Assembly (NCBI GenBank): GCA_934661105.1
Contig: CAKUIV010000026.1
Span: 1-18,601, forward strand
DNA length: 18,601 nucleotides
Source: an uncultured Ellagibacter sp.
GTDB lineage: Bacteria; Actinomycetota; Coriobacteriia; Coriobacteriales; Eggerthellaceae
Direction: 5' to 3'
A model generated the notes under the pieces. It searched no databases. It saw only the letters and a list, made by a program, of their open reading frames with translations, and was not told where the DNA came from. This document shows, piece after piece, positions 1 through 7,088 of the stretch. Position 1 is the stretch's first letter, and every line of letters starts with the position of its first letter. Position numbers and translations under genes: made by a program.

Positions 1-129
1 GCCAAGATGCGCTCCCTGTCTTCCTTCGAGTACATTCGAACCTCCTTCAACGAGGTCCAAGAATCTGCCGCACTCCCGATATGCACCCCCAAGCCTCTTC
101 TTTCGCGTATGTCTTGCTGTGTTTGGCGA
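1..129 (+). pseudogene. Possible C-terminal tail of a gene cut by the window edge (IS3-type transposase?)
   Basis: Frame 1 is open from the first base to a TAA at 127-129 and gives 42 residues. The first ~19 codons have the G/C-ending third positions of real genes here. They include SLSSFEYIRTSF, which loosely resembles the SPVEYR-type segment near the C-terminus of IS3-family transposases; that resemblance is recalled, not computed. The last ~15 codons look less coding-like. The start lies outside the window, so it could equally be the end of an unrelated intact gene or chance reading. Identity is very uncertain. Confidence 0.25.
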
Positions 130-224
130 TAACGACCTGGGCTTTTGCTATCGAAGTAATAAATGCGACCGGTATCGCTTCCGAAATCGGGCGTGGAAAG
201 ACGCATATCGGCGATTTGTGACCA

Positions 225-252
225 AAAATCCGCAATCCAGCGGTCGGATTTT
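225..252 (-). terminator. Candidate terminator after the first luxR-type gene
   Basis: A perfect 8-bp inverted repeat, AAAATCCG (225-232) and CGGATTTT (245-252), encloses a 12-nt loop. Read on the minus strand the second arm runs straight into a short T tract, and the hairpin lies about 27 bases past the stop codon of the minus-strand regulator. The stem is A/T-rich at its base and the T tract is short, so termination may be inefficient. It could also act on transcripts coming from the left on the plus strand. Confidence 0.5.
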
Positions 253-278
253 CAAATCGGCATCGAATCGGGGCGATT

Positions 279-2009
279 CTACAGTTCTACCGCCTCGAGC
301 ATGTCGATGAGCTCTTGCTTCTTGTGCACGTCGAGCTTCGCGTAGATTCGCTTGCTGTGCGTGCGAATGGTGTTCTCGGACACGACGAGCTCCTGGGCCG
401 TGCGCGCCACGGTGTATCCGCGCGCGATGTACTCCATGACTTCGGTCTCACGTGCACTCAGTCGGTAGCGATCGCGCAGGATCTGCGCCTGCTTGGAAAG
501 GCGATCGGTCAGCTCGATGCCTTCCTGGTGGTTGCGTTTGTCTCTCTTGGGCGTCTTTTCGTCTTGGCCGGGTGCGGAGTTGCTCGTTGAGCTGGGCGCG
601 GATGTGCCGTTGGGTGAGGCCTTGATCTCGTCTTTTGCCCCGATCTTGATCCTGGTCGCGGCTTCGACCTCAATTGCCGTCTCGGTTGCGGGCTTGCGCG
701 CCTGCCCATCCGAAGCGCGCGACCCTTCTTCGGTTCGCCCGTGGCTTGCTTTGGCTTTTCCCTCTCGCTCGATCGCCTGATTGTCGAGCATGACGAGCTC
801 GATGTCTTCGGCCGACTTCCTGTGGTCGAACATGTGCCTGAAGCCGCCTTGTCCGACGAAAAACATGAGCCCGAGAAGGTAGAGCGACACGAGCGCCGTC
901 ACGGCCATGGGGTCGATACCCATGACGCGCACCTGCTCGGAGAACGTCCCCGCGAGAAATCCGATGTCGTGCAGGGTGTATACCACGCCGCCGAAGAATC
1001 CGTAGATGAACACCGGGTTGATGCCGCGGTCGCGCGACGCCTGCGCGCACTGGACCATCATGATCACGATGACGACGCTGTACACCGCATAGAGGATGGC
1101 CGCTTGCCAGCGAGCGTACTCGAGCGTGGTGAAGGGCAAGAGCAGAAACGACGTGATCACGAACGGAAACGCGATGCGGTACATCCCAACGACGTTCAGC
1201 CGCACGCTCTGCGTTTTCCAGAGCGCCAGCATCGCAACGGCGCCGACGAGCGATGCCGCCATGGAAAGCAGGTTCACGAGCGACCCGATTTGCGGCTCCC
1301 CGATGGCGAGCGCGCGCATGATCCCGGCGCAGAACCCAATCGCCCCGACGCAGAAGGCGCTGCGCCAGTAGTCGCGGATCACGGCGCGGTACACCGGCGC
1401 GTTTTCGCGCGGCACGTCTTCGAACATGGGCTGGTCGAGCTTGATTTCACGGCTTTTCAGCACGGTCGCCAAGCCGAAGAGCGGCATGAAAACAAGCGGA
1501 ATGAGAAACGCTGTGACCGCTTGGGGGATGGCGTAAAGGCAGAAATAGAAAACGGCGCCGTAGGCCGTCCCGCGGATGAGGTCGAGATTGCCCCGGTCGG
1601 TCTCGGAGCTTGCGAACAGTCGCTGCCAGAGCATGTAGAAGCCGGCAGACCCGAGTCCTAAAAACGCACCACCAACGATAACGAGGGCAAGCGCGTGGGC
1701 GTCAACGTAAATGGCGGCGATGAGGCAGCACCACCCGATGAAGTACGGCACGCAAGCAAGACCCACGAGGAAACGGCGCGTGGGACCGGGCAGGAAGTAG
1801 ACCCCGACGGCGCTTGCGAAATAGCACAGCGAGAACACGAGCGATTGCGCGAGGAAGAACCAGAACGTGATTTCCGGCGTTTGGAAGCCCATGGGCAGGA
1901 AGGGGAACACGCCTCCCCACACCCCTGCTGCGTTGATGGCGACGAAGAGGGCGTAGCCGAGCGAAGCGGTGTTCGGCCGCAGAAGATATATAAAGCCCGC
2001 CTTGTCCAC
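279..2009 (-). CDS. Membrane-bound LuxR-family transcriptional regulator (about 12 TM segments plus HTH)
   Basis: 576 residues. Residues 1 to about 400 form a series of roughly twelve hydrophobic segments resembling an MFS-type membrane domain. A hydrophilic linker rich in Lys, Glu, Ser and Thr follows (about 400-500). The C-terminal 60 residues (517-576) are a LuxR/GerE helix-turn-helix with the typical LSARETEVMEYIARG, SENTIRTHSKRIYAKL and HKKQELIDML elements. The start is a GTG with AAAGGGGG (2013-2020 on the complement) just upstream. The protein probably senses a ligand or membrane state through its N-terminal part and binds DNA from the membrane. This architecture is expanded in Eggerthellaceae and often sits beside respiratory molybdoenzyme genes. 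It diverges from dmsABC, so control of that operon is the natural inference, but ligand and targets are unknown. Confidence 0.9.
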   Translation of the reverse strand: MDKAGFIYLLRPNTASLGYALFVAINAAGVWGGVFPFLPMGFQTPEITFWFFLAQSLVFSLCYFASAVGVYFLPGPTRRFLVGLACVPYFIGWCCLIAAIYVDAHALALVIVGGAFLGLGSAGFYMLWQRLFASSETDRGNLDLIRGTAYGAVFYFCLYAIPQAVTAFLIPLVFMPLFGLATVLKSREIKLDQPMFEDVPRENAPVYRAVIRDYWRSAFCVGAIGFCAGIMRALAIGEPQIGSLVNLLSMAASLVGAVAMLALWKTQSVRLNVVGMYRIAFPFVITSFLLLPFTTLEYARWQAAILYAVYSVVIVIMMVQCAQASRDRGINPVFIYGFFGGVVYTLHDIGFLAGTFSEQVRVMGIDPMAVTALVSLYLLGLMFFVGQGGFRHMFDHRKSAEDIELVMLDNQAIEREGKAKASHGRTEEGSRASDGQARKPATETAIEVEAATRIKIGAKDEIKASPNGTSAPSSTSNSAPGQDEKTPKRDKRNHQEGIELTDRLSKQAQILRDRYRLSARETEVMEYIARGYTVARTAQELVVSENTIRTHSKRIYAKLDVHKKQELIDMLEAVEL

Positions 2010-2099
2010 GATCCCCCTTTTCAGATGATTCGCCGGCGCGCGAACCTCGTTTTCGGTCCTCGCGAGGATGTTCGTTTAATGTCTCGATGCATCCGATTG

Positions 2100-2108
2100 A
2101 TTATAACA
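2100..2108 (-). promoter_or_regulatory. Extended -10 promoter element of the luxR-type gene
   Basis: On the minus strand the sequence reads TGTTATAAT: a perfect TATAAT hexamer preceded by the TG of an extended -10. It lies about 90 bases upstream of the regulator's GTG start. No good -35 hexamer is found at 16-18 bp spacing, which is tolerated by extended -10 promoters. The implied 5' leader is about 80 nt. Confidence 0.6.
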
Positions 2109-2145
2109 AGACCTCAAAGCGAAGCTTTCCATATACGGCGTCTCC

Positions 2146-2213
2146 GTCACATACTTTGTCACATGCGGCTATTTGACCTGCGAAAACTCGAAAATCGCAC
2201 GTTTTATGTGACA
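2146..2213. repeat. Three GTCACAT motifs (two direct, one inverted), operator candidate
   Basis: GTCACAT occurs at 2146-2152 and again at 2158-2164, spaced 12 bp start to start, close to one helical turn. Its complement ATGTGAC lies at 2206-2212. The second and third copies extend to a perfect 8-bp inverted repeat, TGTCACAT (2157-2164) and ATGTGACA (2206-2213), with 41 bases between. The arrangement lies upstream of the regulator's own -10, between the two divergent genes, where a local LuxR dimer or a CRP/FNR-type factor could bind. Binding is inferred only. Confidence 0.45.
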
Positions 2214-2383
2214 TGCGTGCGACGAGGTGAGGGTAGAGTGTGCAACGCTTAAGACGCGCTCTTATGACGAGTTCCCAAATCGGGAGGGCGCGTGCGGGGC
2301 GGGATGGGAGCCGCACCCGCGTTCTGGTGGGGCCGCAAAGGCCGCCGCCATTTCCAGACGAAGAGAAAAGAAGGGGGAGTGTT

Positions 2384-4801
2384 ATGCCAGACGTGAACGT
2401 AAGCCGTCGCACGTTCGTCAAAACGACGGGCGCGCTCGGTGCCCTGGCAGCCGTTGGCGGAGGCGCCGCGGCGACGAGTTCTCTGTTCAACTCGACCACG
2501 CCGGCTTTCGCCGAGGCCGAGGAGACGACGACGTGGGGCCATTGCGCTATCAACTGCCCGGGCCGTTGCAGCCTGAAATTCCATGTGAAGGACGACGAGG
2601 TCGTGTGGGTCGACACCTATACGAGCAAGGACGCCGCCTTCGACGATCCGCAGCCGCGCGCATGTCTGCGCGGTCGCACCTATCGCCGCTGGATGAATAG
2701 CCCGGACCGCATCAACTACCCGATGAAGCGCACGGGCAAGCGCGGTGAAGGCAAGTTCGAGCGCATCTCGTGGGACGAGGCGATCGACCTTGCAGCCACG
2801 AAGCTCAAGGAAATCATCGACAAGTACGGCAACGAAGCCGTTTACATTCCGTACGCCACCGGCGTGTCGGCCACCACGGCTCGCCCGTTCCAGCGCATGA
2901 TGAACACCCTCGGCGGGTTCCTGAAGTTCTACAACAGCTACTCGACCGCTCAGATCAGCTGCATCACCCCGTACATGTACGGCTCTAAGCAGTCTTCTGG
3001 ATCTACGCTGTCTGCGGCTGAAGACGCCGAGCTCATCTTGGTGTTCGGCTCCAGCCCCACCGAAACGCGTCAGGGCGGCGCCGTCTCGCACTACGACTAT
3101 GCCCACATGCGTGAGAAGACCAAGGGCAAGATCTACGTCATCGACCCGCGCATGAACGACTCCGTCATGGGCCACTCCGACCAGTGGCTGCCCATCAACC
3201 CGGGCACCGACGCCGCGCTCGTCGCCGGCATCGCGCACTGGCTCATCGAGAACGACAAGGTCGACACCGACTTCCTCCATACCTACTGCGTCGGCTTCGA
3301 CGAGGAGACGATGCCCGAGTCCTACCAGGGCAAGAACATGTCCTACCGCGACTACGTCATGGGCACCGGCTACGACAAGGTGGAAAAGACCCCGGCATGG
3401 GCGGCCAAGATCACCGGCATCGCCGAGAAGAAGATCGAAAGCCTGGCGAAGGAAATCGCCGAGACCAAGCCGCTGTACGTGGTGCAGGGCTGGGGCCCGC
3501 AGCGCCGCAGCAACGGCGAGTGGACCGCATGGGCGATCATGCTGCTGCCGTGCCTCGTCGGACAGGTGGGCCTTGCTGGCACCAACAACGGCACGCGCGA
3601 AGGCTCCAACTCCGTGTCGCTCACGAGCATGCCGCAGGGCACCAATCCCGTGAAGGCCTCCATCCCCTGCTTCCTGTTCGCCGACGCGATCGATCACGGC
3701 ACCGAGATGACCTCGAAGAACGCCGGCGTCAAGGGCGTCGACAAGCTGTCGGTCGACATCAAGTACATGATCAACTACGCCGGCAACTGCCTGACCAACC
3801 AGAACGGCGACATCAACTACGTGCACGACGTACTCTCCGACGAAAGCAAGTGCGAGTTCATCCTGGGAATCGACACGGTGCTTTGCGACTCCATGAAGTA
3901 CGCCGACGTCATCCTGCCCGACATGTTCCGCTTCGAGCAGAACACCCAGATCGGCACCGGCGGCGATAACGCCTACATGATCACCGGTACGCCCTGCACC
4001 ACGCCGAAGTTCGAGCGCAAGACCGCTTTCGAGATGGCTCAGCTCATCGCCGACAAGCTCGGCACGAAGGACAAGTTCGACGAAGGAAAGTCCGAGGAAG
4101 AGTGGATCCGCGACCTCTATGAGCAGGCTCGTGCGAAGGACGCCACGCTGCCGACCTTCGAAGAGGCCCAGAAAGAGGGCGTCGTTGTCCGCCCGGGCAA
4201 GAAGAAGATCTCCATGCAGAAGTTCATCGCCGACCCGGTCGCCAACGCGCTCGACACGCCTTCCGGGAAGATCGAGATCTTCTCCGAGAAGCTTCTCCAG
4301 TTCACCGAGGGTTGGGAGGTTGCCAAGGATGACACCATCGACGGCATCGACACCATGCCTCCGATCCCGGCGTACATCCCCGAGTGGTACGGTGTGGAAA
4401 CCACCACGAGCGAGTACCCGCTCGTGCTCACCGGCTTCCACTATCGCGGTCGCCTGCACTCCTCGTGGGGCGGCGTCGAAGAGCTCAAGGAAGTGAACCC
4501 GCAGGAAGCGTGGATCAATCCGGCCGACGCGGAATCCCGCGGCATCGCTCAGGGCGACACGATTCATGTGGAAAACGAGTTCGGCACGATCGAGCTTCTC
4601 GCGAAGGTCACCCCGCGCGTCATCCCCGGCGTTGTGGCGATTTCCCAGGGCGCATGGCACGACGCCGACATGTCGGCATCCGACCACAGCGCGCGTCTCG
4701 ACAAGGGCGGTTCGATCAATACGCTCACGACCCATCGCCCGAGCCCGCTTTCGAAGGGCAACCCGCAGCACACCAATATCTGCCAGGTCGTGAAGGCGTA
4801 A
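2384..4801 (+). CDS. dmsA: DMSO reductase-family molybdopterin catalytic subunit DmsA
   Basis: 805 residues counted from the ATG at 2384, chosen because GGGGGAG precedes it and because it begins a twin-arginine signal (SRRTFVK, residues 7-13) with a hydrophobic stretch and a likely cleavage after AFA at 43. Cys54, Cys58, Cys62 and Cys94 (CAINCPGRC, then RACLRGR) match the CxxxCxxxCx(n)C motif that binds the FS0 [4Fe-4S] cluster in DmsA. Ser187 in YSTAQI sits where the serine ligand to molybdenum is expected. The C-terminal part (about 680-805) is the molybdopterin-dinucleotide binding domain. The enzyme should reduce an S- or N-oxide, or another acceptor, outside the cytoplasmic membrane using electrons from DmsB. 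An upstream in-frame start at 2240 would bury the Tat signal and is rejected. The true substrate cannot be read from sequence. Confidence 0.93.
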   Translation: MPDVNVSRRTFVKTTGALGALAAVGGGAAATSSLFNSTTPAFAEAEETTTWGHCAINCPGRCSLKFHVKDDEVVWVDTYTSKDAAFDDPQPRACLRGRTYRRWMNSPDRINYPMKRTGKRGEGKFERISWDEAIDLAATKLKEIIDKYGNEAVYIPYATGVSATTARPFQRMMNTLGGFLKFYNSYSTAQISCITPYMYGSKQSSGSTLSAAEDAELILVFGSSPTETRQGGAVSHYDYAHMREKTKGKIYVIDPRMNDSVMGHSDQWLPINPGTDAALVAGIAHWLIENDKVDTDFLHTYCVGFDEETMPESYQGKNMSYRDYVMGTGYDKVEKTPAWAAKITGIAEKKIESLAKEIAETKPLYVVQGWGPQRRSNGEWTAWAIMLLPCLVGQVGLAGTNNGTREGSNSVSLTSMPQGTNPVKASIPCFLFADAIDHGTEMTSKNAGVKGVDKLSVDIKYMINYAGNCLTNQNGDINYVHDVLSDESKCEFILGIDTVLCDSMKYADVILPDMFRFEQNTQIGTGGDNAYMITGTPCTTPKFERKTAFEMAQLIADKLGTKDKFDEGKSEEEWIRDLYEQARAKDATLPTFEEAQKEGVVVRPGKKKISMQKFIADPVANALDTPSGKIEIFSEKLLQFTEGWEVAKDDTIDGIDTMPPIPAYIPEWYGVETTTSEYPLVLTGFHYRGRLHSSWGGVEELKEVNPQEAWINPADAESRGIAQGDTIHVENEFGTIELLAKVTPRVIPGVVAISQGAWHDADMSASDHSARLDKGGSINTLTTHRPSPLSKGNPQHTNICQVVKA

Positions 4802-4832
4802 AGCAGCGAGGATACGAAAGGAGTAGGAAACG

Positions 4833-5453
4833 ATGACTCGGTATGCATTCTATTTCGACGGCACTCGCTGCACCGGTTGCAAAACCTGCGAGATGGCCTG
4901 CAAGGATTTCAAGGACCTCACCGTCGGCACGGCGTTCCGCAAGGTGTATGAGGTGACGCTCGGCACCACGACCCGCGATGCGGACGGCTGCATCTCCGCG
5001 AACTGCGTGAGCTACCCGCTGTCCATGTCGTGCAATCATTGCGACGACCCCGCTTGCGTCAAAGTGTGCCCCACCACGGCCATGCACAAAGATTCCGAGA
5101 CCGGCCTCGTCTCCGTCGACGAGCACAAGTGCATCGGTTGCGGCTACTGCCACATGGCGTGCCCCTACAACGCGCCGAAGGTCGACCGCGAAAAGGGCCA
5201 CAGCGTGAAGTGCGACGGCTGCGCTGATCGCGTTGCCGCAGGTGAAGCACCAGTATGCGTTGAAGCGTGCCCGGCTCGCGCCCTTTCTTTCGGCACGGTC
5301 GAGGAAATGTCGAAGCTCGGCGAGCGCGGCAACGTCGCCCCGCTTCCCGCGCCGACGTACACCAACCCGAATCTGTACATCAAGCCTTCCGCCGACGCTC
5401 GTCCCGTAGACGACGCCGAGGCGAAGATCGTCAATCCCCTGGAGGTGATGTAG
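4833..5453 (+). CDS. dmsB: Four-cluster [4Fe-4S] electron-transfer subunit DmsB
   Basis: 206 residues, the normal length for DmsB. Four cysteine groups are complete: C13/C16/C19/C23, C67/C70/C75/C79, C100/C103/C106/C110 and C127/C130/C142/C146, enough for four [4Fe-4S] clusters wired in the ferredoxin-pair pattern of this family. There is no signal peptide, as expected for a subunit co-exported with DmsA through the Tat system. The ATG lies 31 bases after the dmsA stop with AAGGAG (4818-4823) in front. Its job is to carry electrons from the membrane anchor to the molybdenum subunit. It is the only DmsB in the window although two anchors are present. Confidence 0.94.
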   Translation: MTRYAFYFDGTRCTGCKTCEMACKDFKDLTVGTAFRKVYEVTLGTTTRDADGCISANCVSYPLSMSCNHCDDPACVKVCPTTAMHKDSETGLVSVDEHKCIGCGYCHMACPYNAPKVDREKGHSVKCDGCADRVAAGEAPVCVEACPARALSFGTVEEMSKLGERGNVAPLPAPTYTNPNLYIKPSADARPVDDAEAKIVNPLEVM

Positions 5454-5454
5454 C

Positions 5455-6318
5455 ATGCAGTTTTCCGTTGCCGAGCTGCCTTTGGCGCTGTTCACGACGC
5501 TCGCGCCGTTGGGCGCAGGAGCATTCGTCGCGCTCGCGTGCGCATTCTTCACCACGAAGTTCTCGCCTGAGCAGCTGAAGAAGATCGACCGCATGACCTT
5601 CATCCCGCTTGCAATCGTGATCGTCGGTTTCATCTGCGCGTTCTTCCATCTTGCGACCCCGCTGAACGCCCCCGCGGTGTTCATGGGTGCTGGCTCTCCG
5701 ATGTCGAACGAGATCATCGCGGGCTGCGTATTCACCGTCGTCGTCATCGTCTACGTTATCGTGGCGAACGCAGGTAAGCTCTCGGACGGCGCTCGCAAGG
5801 GCTTTGCGGCCGTCGTGGCCGTGCTCGCGGTTGTCTTCGCCGTCTTCACCGGGCTCGCGTATGTCATGAGCACCATCGCTAGCTGGAACACGCCGCTTGT
5901 GCCGGTGCAGATGCTCGGTTTCGCCCTTGCGGGCGGCGCTGCGACCGGCTCGCTCGTGCTTGCGCTTTCGGGCGCGTGGACCGATGCGTGCAAGGGCTCC
6001 TTCAAGACGGCCGTCACGGTGCTTGCCGTTGCGGGCGCCGTGCTCGCTATCGTGGGTCTTGCCGGCCAGCTCGTCACGACGCTCGATATGCGAAACGCGC
6101 TCGTGTCGGGATCCGACCTCGTCGATGCCGCTCTGCCCTTCGCCGTCGTGGGCCTTCTGGCCGTGTCGTTCTCGTCCGACTTCGTGTACTCCGCGACGAA
6201 GAAGGGTTCCGCGACGACCCGTATCGCCGTGGCTTTCGCCCTCGCTGTTGTGGGCATCTTCCTCTGCCGCGTGGCTTTCTACGCGCTGCAGCTTTCGGTC
6301 GGCATCTACCTGGGGTAA
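5455..6318 (+). CDS. dmsC: DmsC-type membrane anchor, menaquinol-oxidising subunit
   Basis: 287 residues with about eight hydrophobic helices, the usual DmsC length. FFHLATP places His65 at the same position as the His65 that is needed for menaquinol binding in E. coli DmsC, and MSNEI follows as in that family. The protein should oxidise menaquinol, pass electrons to DmsB and hold the complex on the membrane. The ATG is one base after the dmsB stop, with GGAGGTG inside the end of dmsB as ribosome binding site, so the two are translationally coupled. The C-terminus (FYALQLSVGIYLG) is slightly diverged from the HMTVG pattern kept in the second copy downstream. Confidence 0.92.
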   Translation: MQFSVAELPLALFTTLAPLGAGAFVALACAFFTTKFSPEQLKKIDRMTFIPLAIVIVGFICAFFHLATPLNAPAVFMGAGSPMSNEIIAGCVFTVVVIVYVIVANAGKLSDGARKGFAAVVAVLAVVFAVFTGLAYVMSTIASWNTPLVPVQMLGFALAGGAATGSLVLALSGAWTDACKGSFKTAVTVLAVAGAVLAIVGLAGQLVTTLDMRNALVSGSDLVDAALPFAVVGLLAVSFSSDFVYSATKKGSATTRIAVAFALAVVGIFLCRVAFYALQLSVGIYLG

Positions 6319-6353
6319 AAACCAGCCGCGGGTAAACCGCACCTTCAACTTTG

Positions 6354-6399
6354 AGCATTCAAGCCCTGCCATCACCTTCCCTGTGGCGGGGCTTATGCT
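6354..6399. terminator. Strong intercistronic hairpin after dmsC (attenuator, partial terminator or RNA-stability element)
   Basis: AGCAT (6354-6358) plus AAGCCCTGCCA (6361-6371) pair with TGGCGGGGCTT (6384-6394) plus ATGCT (6395-6399). This makes 16 pairs, one of them T-G, with a 2-nt bulge and a 12-nt loop. There is no run of T after the stem on either strand, so it is not a classical intrinsic terminator. It lies 35 bases after the dmsC stop and could end or attenuate dmsABC transcripts, or protect their 3' end. Confidence 0.6.
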
Positions 6400-6404
6400 A
6401 TATT
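6396..6404 (+). promoter_or_regulatory. Extended -10 candidate for torD-like gene and second dmsC
   Basis: The sequence TGCTATATT fits the TGnTATAAT extended -10 pattern with one mismatch in the hexamer. It sits 29 bases before the chosen ATG at 6434 and overlaps the 3' end of the hairpin just described. No convincing -35 hexamer is present. It would give the chaperone and second anchor their own start of transcription with a very short leader. Confidence 0.45.
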
Positions 6405-6433
6405 CGGACCCGAGGATGCAAAGGGGAATGAAC

Positions 6434-7075
6434 ATGTCCGAGCACATCGACGAGATGGTGGAAGCCGTTGCTTTCGTGGGCGACACGCTCGCTCCGTTTT
6501 TCCTTGAAGACCCCGAAAAGGGCGCTGCAGGCGATTCGTTTGCGGCGATGACGTCGATTGACGCGCGGGCTGCAGCCGACGAGTGGCCCTTTGCCGAGCA
6601 TGCGGATGCGCTGAACGGGCTTGCCGACATGGTTTCGGGGCTCGCGGACGGCATAACCGATGAGCTCATCTGGGAATATCGCCGACTCTTCGTAGGGCCG
6701 GGGCATCTTCCCGTGCCTCCCTGGGGGTCGGTCTACACCGATCGGGAATGCGTCGTGTTCGGCGAGACGACGCTTGAGCTGCGAGCCTGGATGAGGGAGC
6801 GCGGCATCGCGCGTTCGTTCGATGAGAAAACCCCTGAGGACCATATCGGCCTTATGCTCGCACTCATGTCCCATCTTTGTCGCACCCAGCCAGAGCACCT
6901 TGATGAGTACCTCTGTGCGCATCTGCTCACGTGGGCGCCGCATTATCTGGAAAAACTCGCTAACGAGGCGACCCATCCGTTTTATCGGGGGCTTGCGAAC
7001 CTCACGCGTGCAACGCTTGCCGGCATTCGGGAATTCCGCGGCCTCGTCGTGAAGACGCCGCGGTTCTACAAGTAA
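6434..7075 (+). CDS. TorD/DmsD-family molybdoenzyme maturation chaperone
   Basis: 213 residues, typical for the family. The conserved block EYRRLFVGPGHLPVPPWGS (81-99) followed by VYTD, then EDHIGLMLALMSHL (135-148) and HLLTWAPHYLEKL (163-175), are hallmarks of TorD/DmsD helical chaperones. These bind the Tat leader and apo-form of a molybdoenzyme in the cytoplasm until the cofactor is inserted. Three in-frame ATGs lie close together (6416, 6428, 6434). The third is chosen because AAGGGG (6421-6426) lies 7 bases before it. The client is most likely the DmsA encoded upstream. It is separated from dmsC by a 115-base gap holding a hairpin and a promoter candidate, and is followed after 13 bases by the second anchor gene. 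Confidence 0.88.
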   Translation: MSEHIDEMVEAVAFVGDTLAPFFLEDPEKGAAGDSFAAMTSIDARAAADEWPFAEHADALNGLADMVSGLADGITDELIWEYRRLFVGPGHLPVPPWGSVYTDRECVVFGETTLELRAWMRERGIARSFDEKTPEDHIGLMLALMSHLCRTQPEHLDEYLCAHLLTWAPHYLEKLANEATHPFYRGLANLTRATLAGIREFRGLVVKTPRFYK

Positions 7076-7088
7076 AAGGACGTTCGCC

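Larger units (their letters stand above)
2010..2383. promoter_or_regulatory. Divergent intergenic control region between the luxR-type gene and dmsA
   Basis: These 374 bases separate two divergent genes and hold no convincing reading frame. The luxR-proximal half contains an extended -10 element for the regulator. The middle has three copies of a GTCACAT-type motif. The dmsA-proximal 140 bases are GC-rich and end in a strong ribosome binding site. I could not place a convincing -35/-10 pair for dmsA, which would fit a promoter that needs an activator. Confidence 0.6.

Noticed and set aside
741..1661. 306-codon open frame antisense to the first luxR-type gene
   Set aside because: Highly charged Arg/Glu/His-rich product without motifs, lying opposite the transmembrane part of a clear gene; a codon-bias shadow.
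2240..2383. 48-residue N-terminal extension of DmsA
   Set aside because: It would place the twin-arginine signal internally; the ATG at 2384 has a better ribosome site and directly begins the Tat signal.
2249..4771. 840-codon open frame antisense to dmsA
   Set aside because: It mirrors the G/C-biased codons of dmsA, its translation is low in complexity and rich in Arg, Val, His and Asp with no domain, and dmsA is unambiguous.
5431..6669. 412-codon minus-strand frame across dmsC and the chaperone start
   Set aside because: Overlaps two well-supported genes and the hairpin between them; no motif and low-complexity charged sequence.
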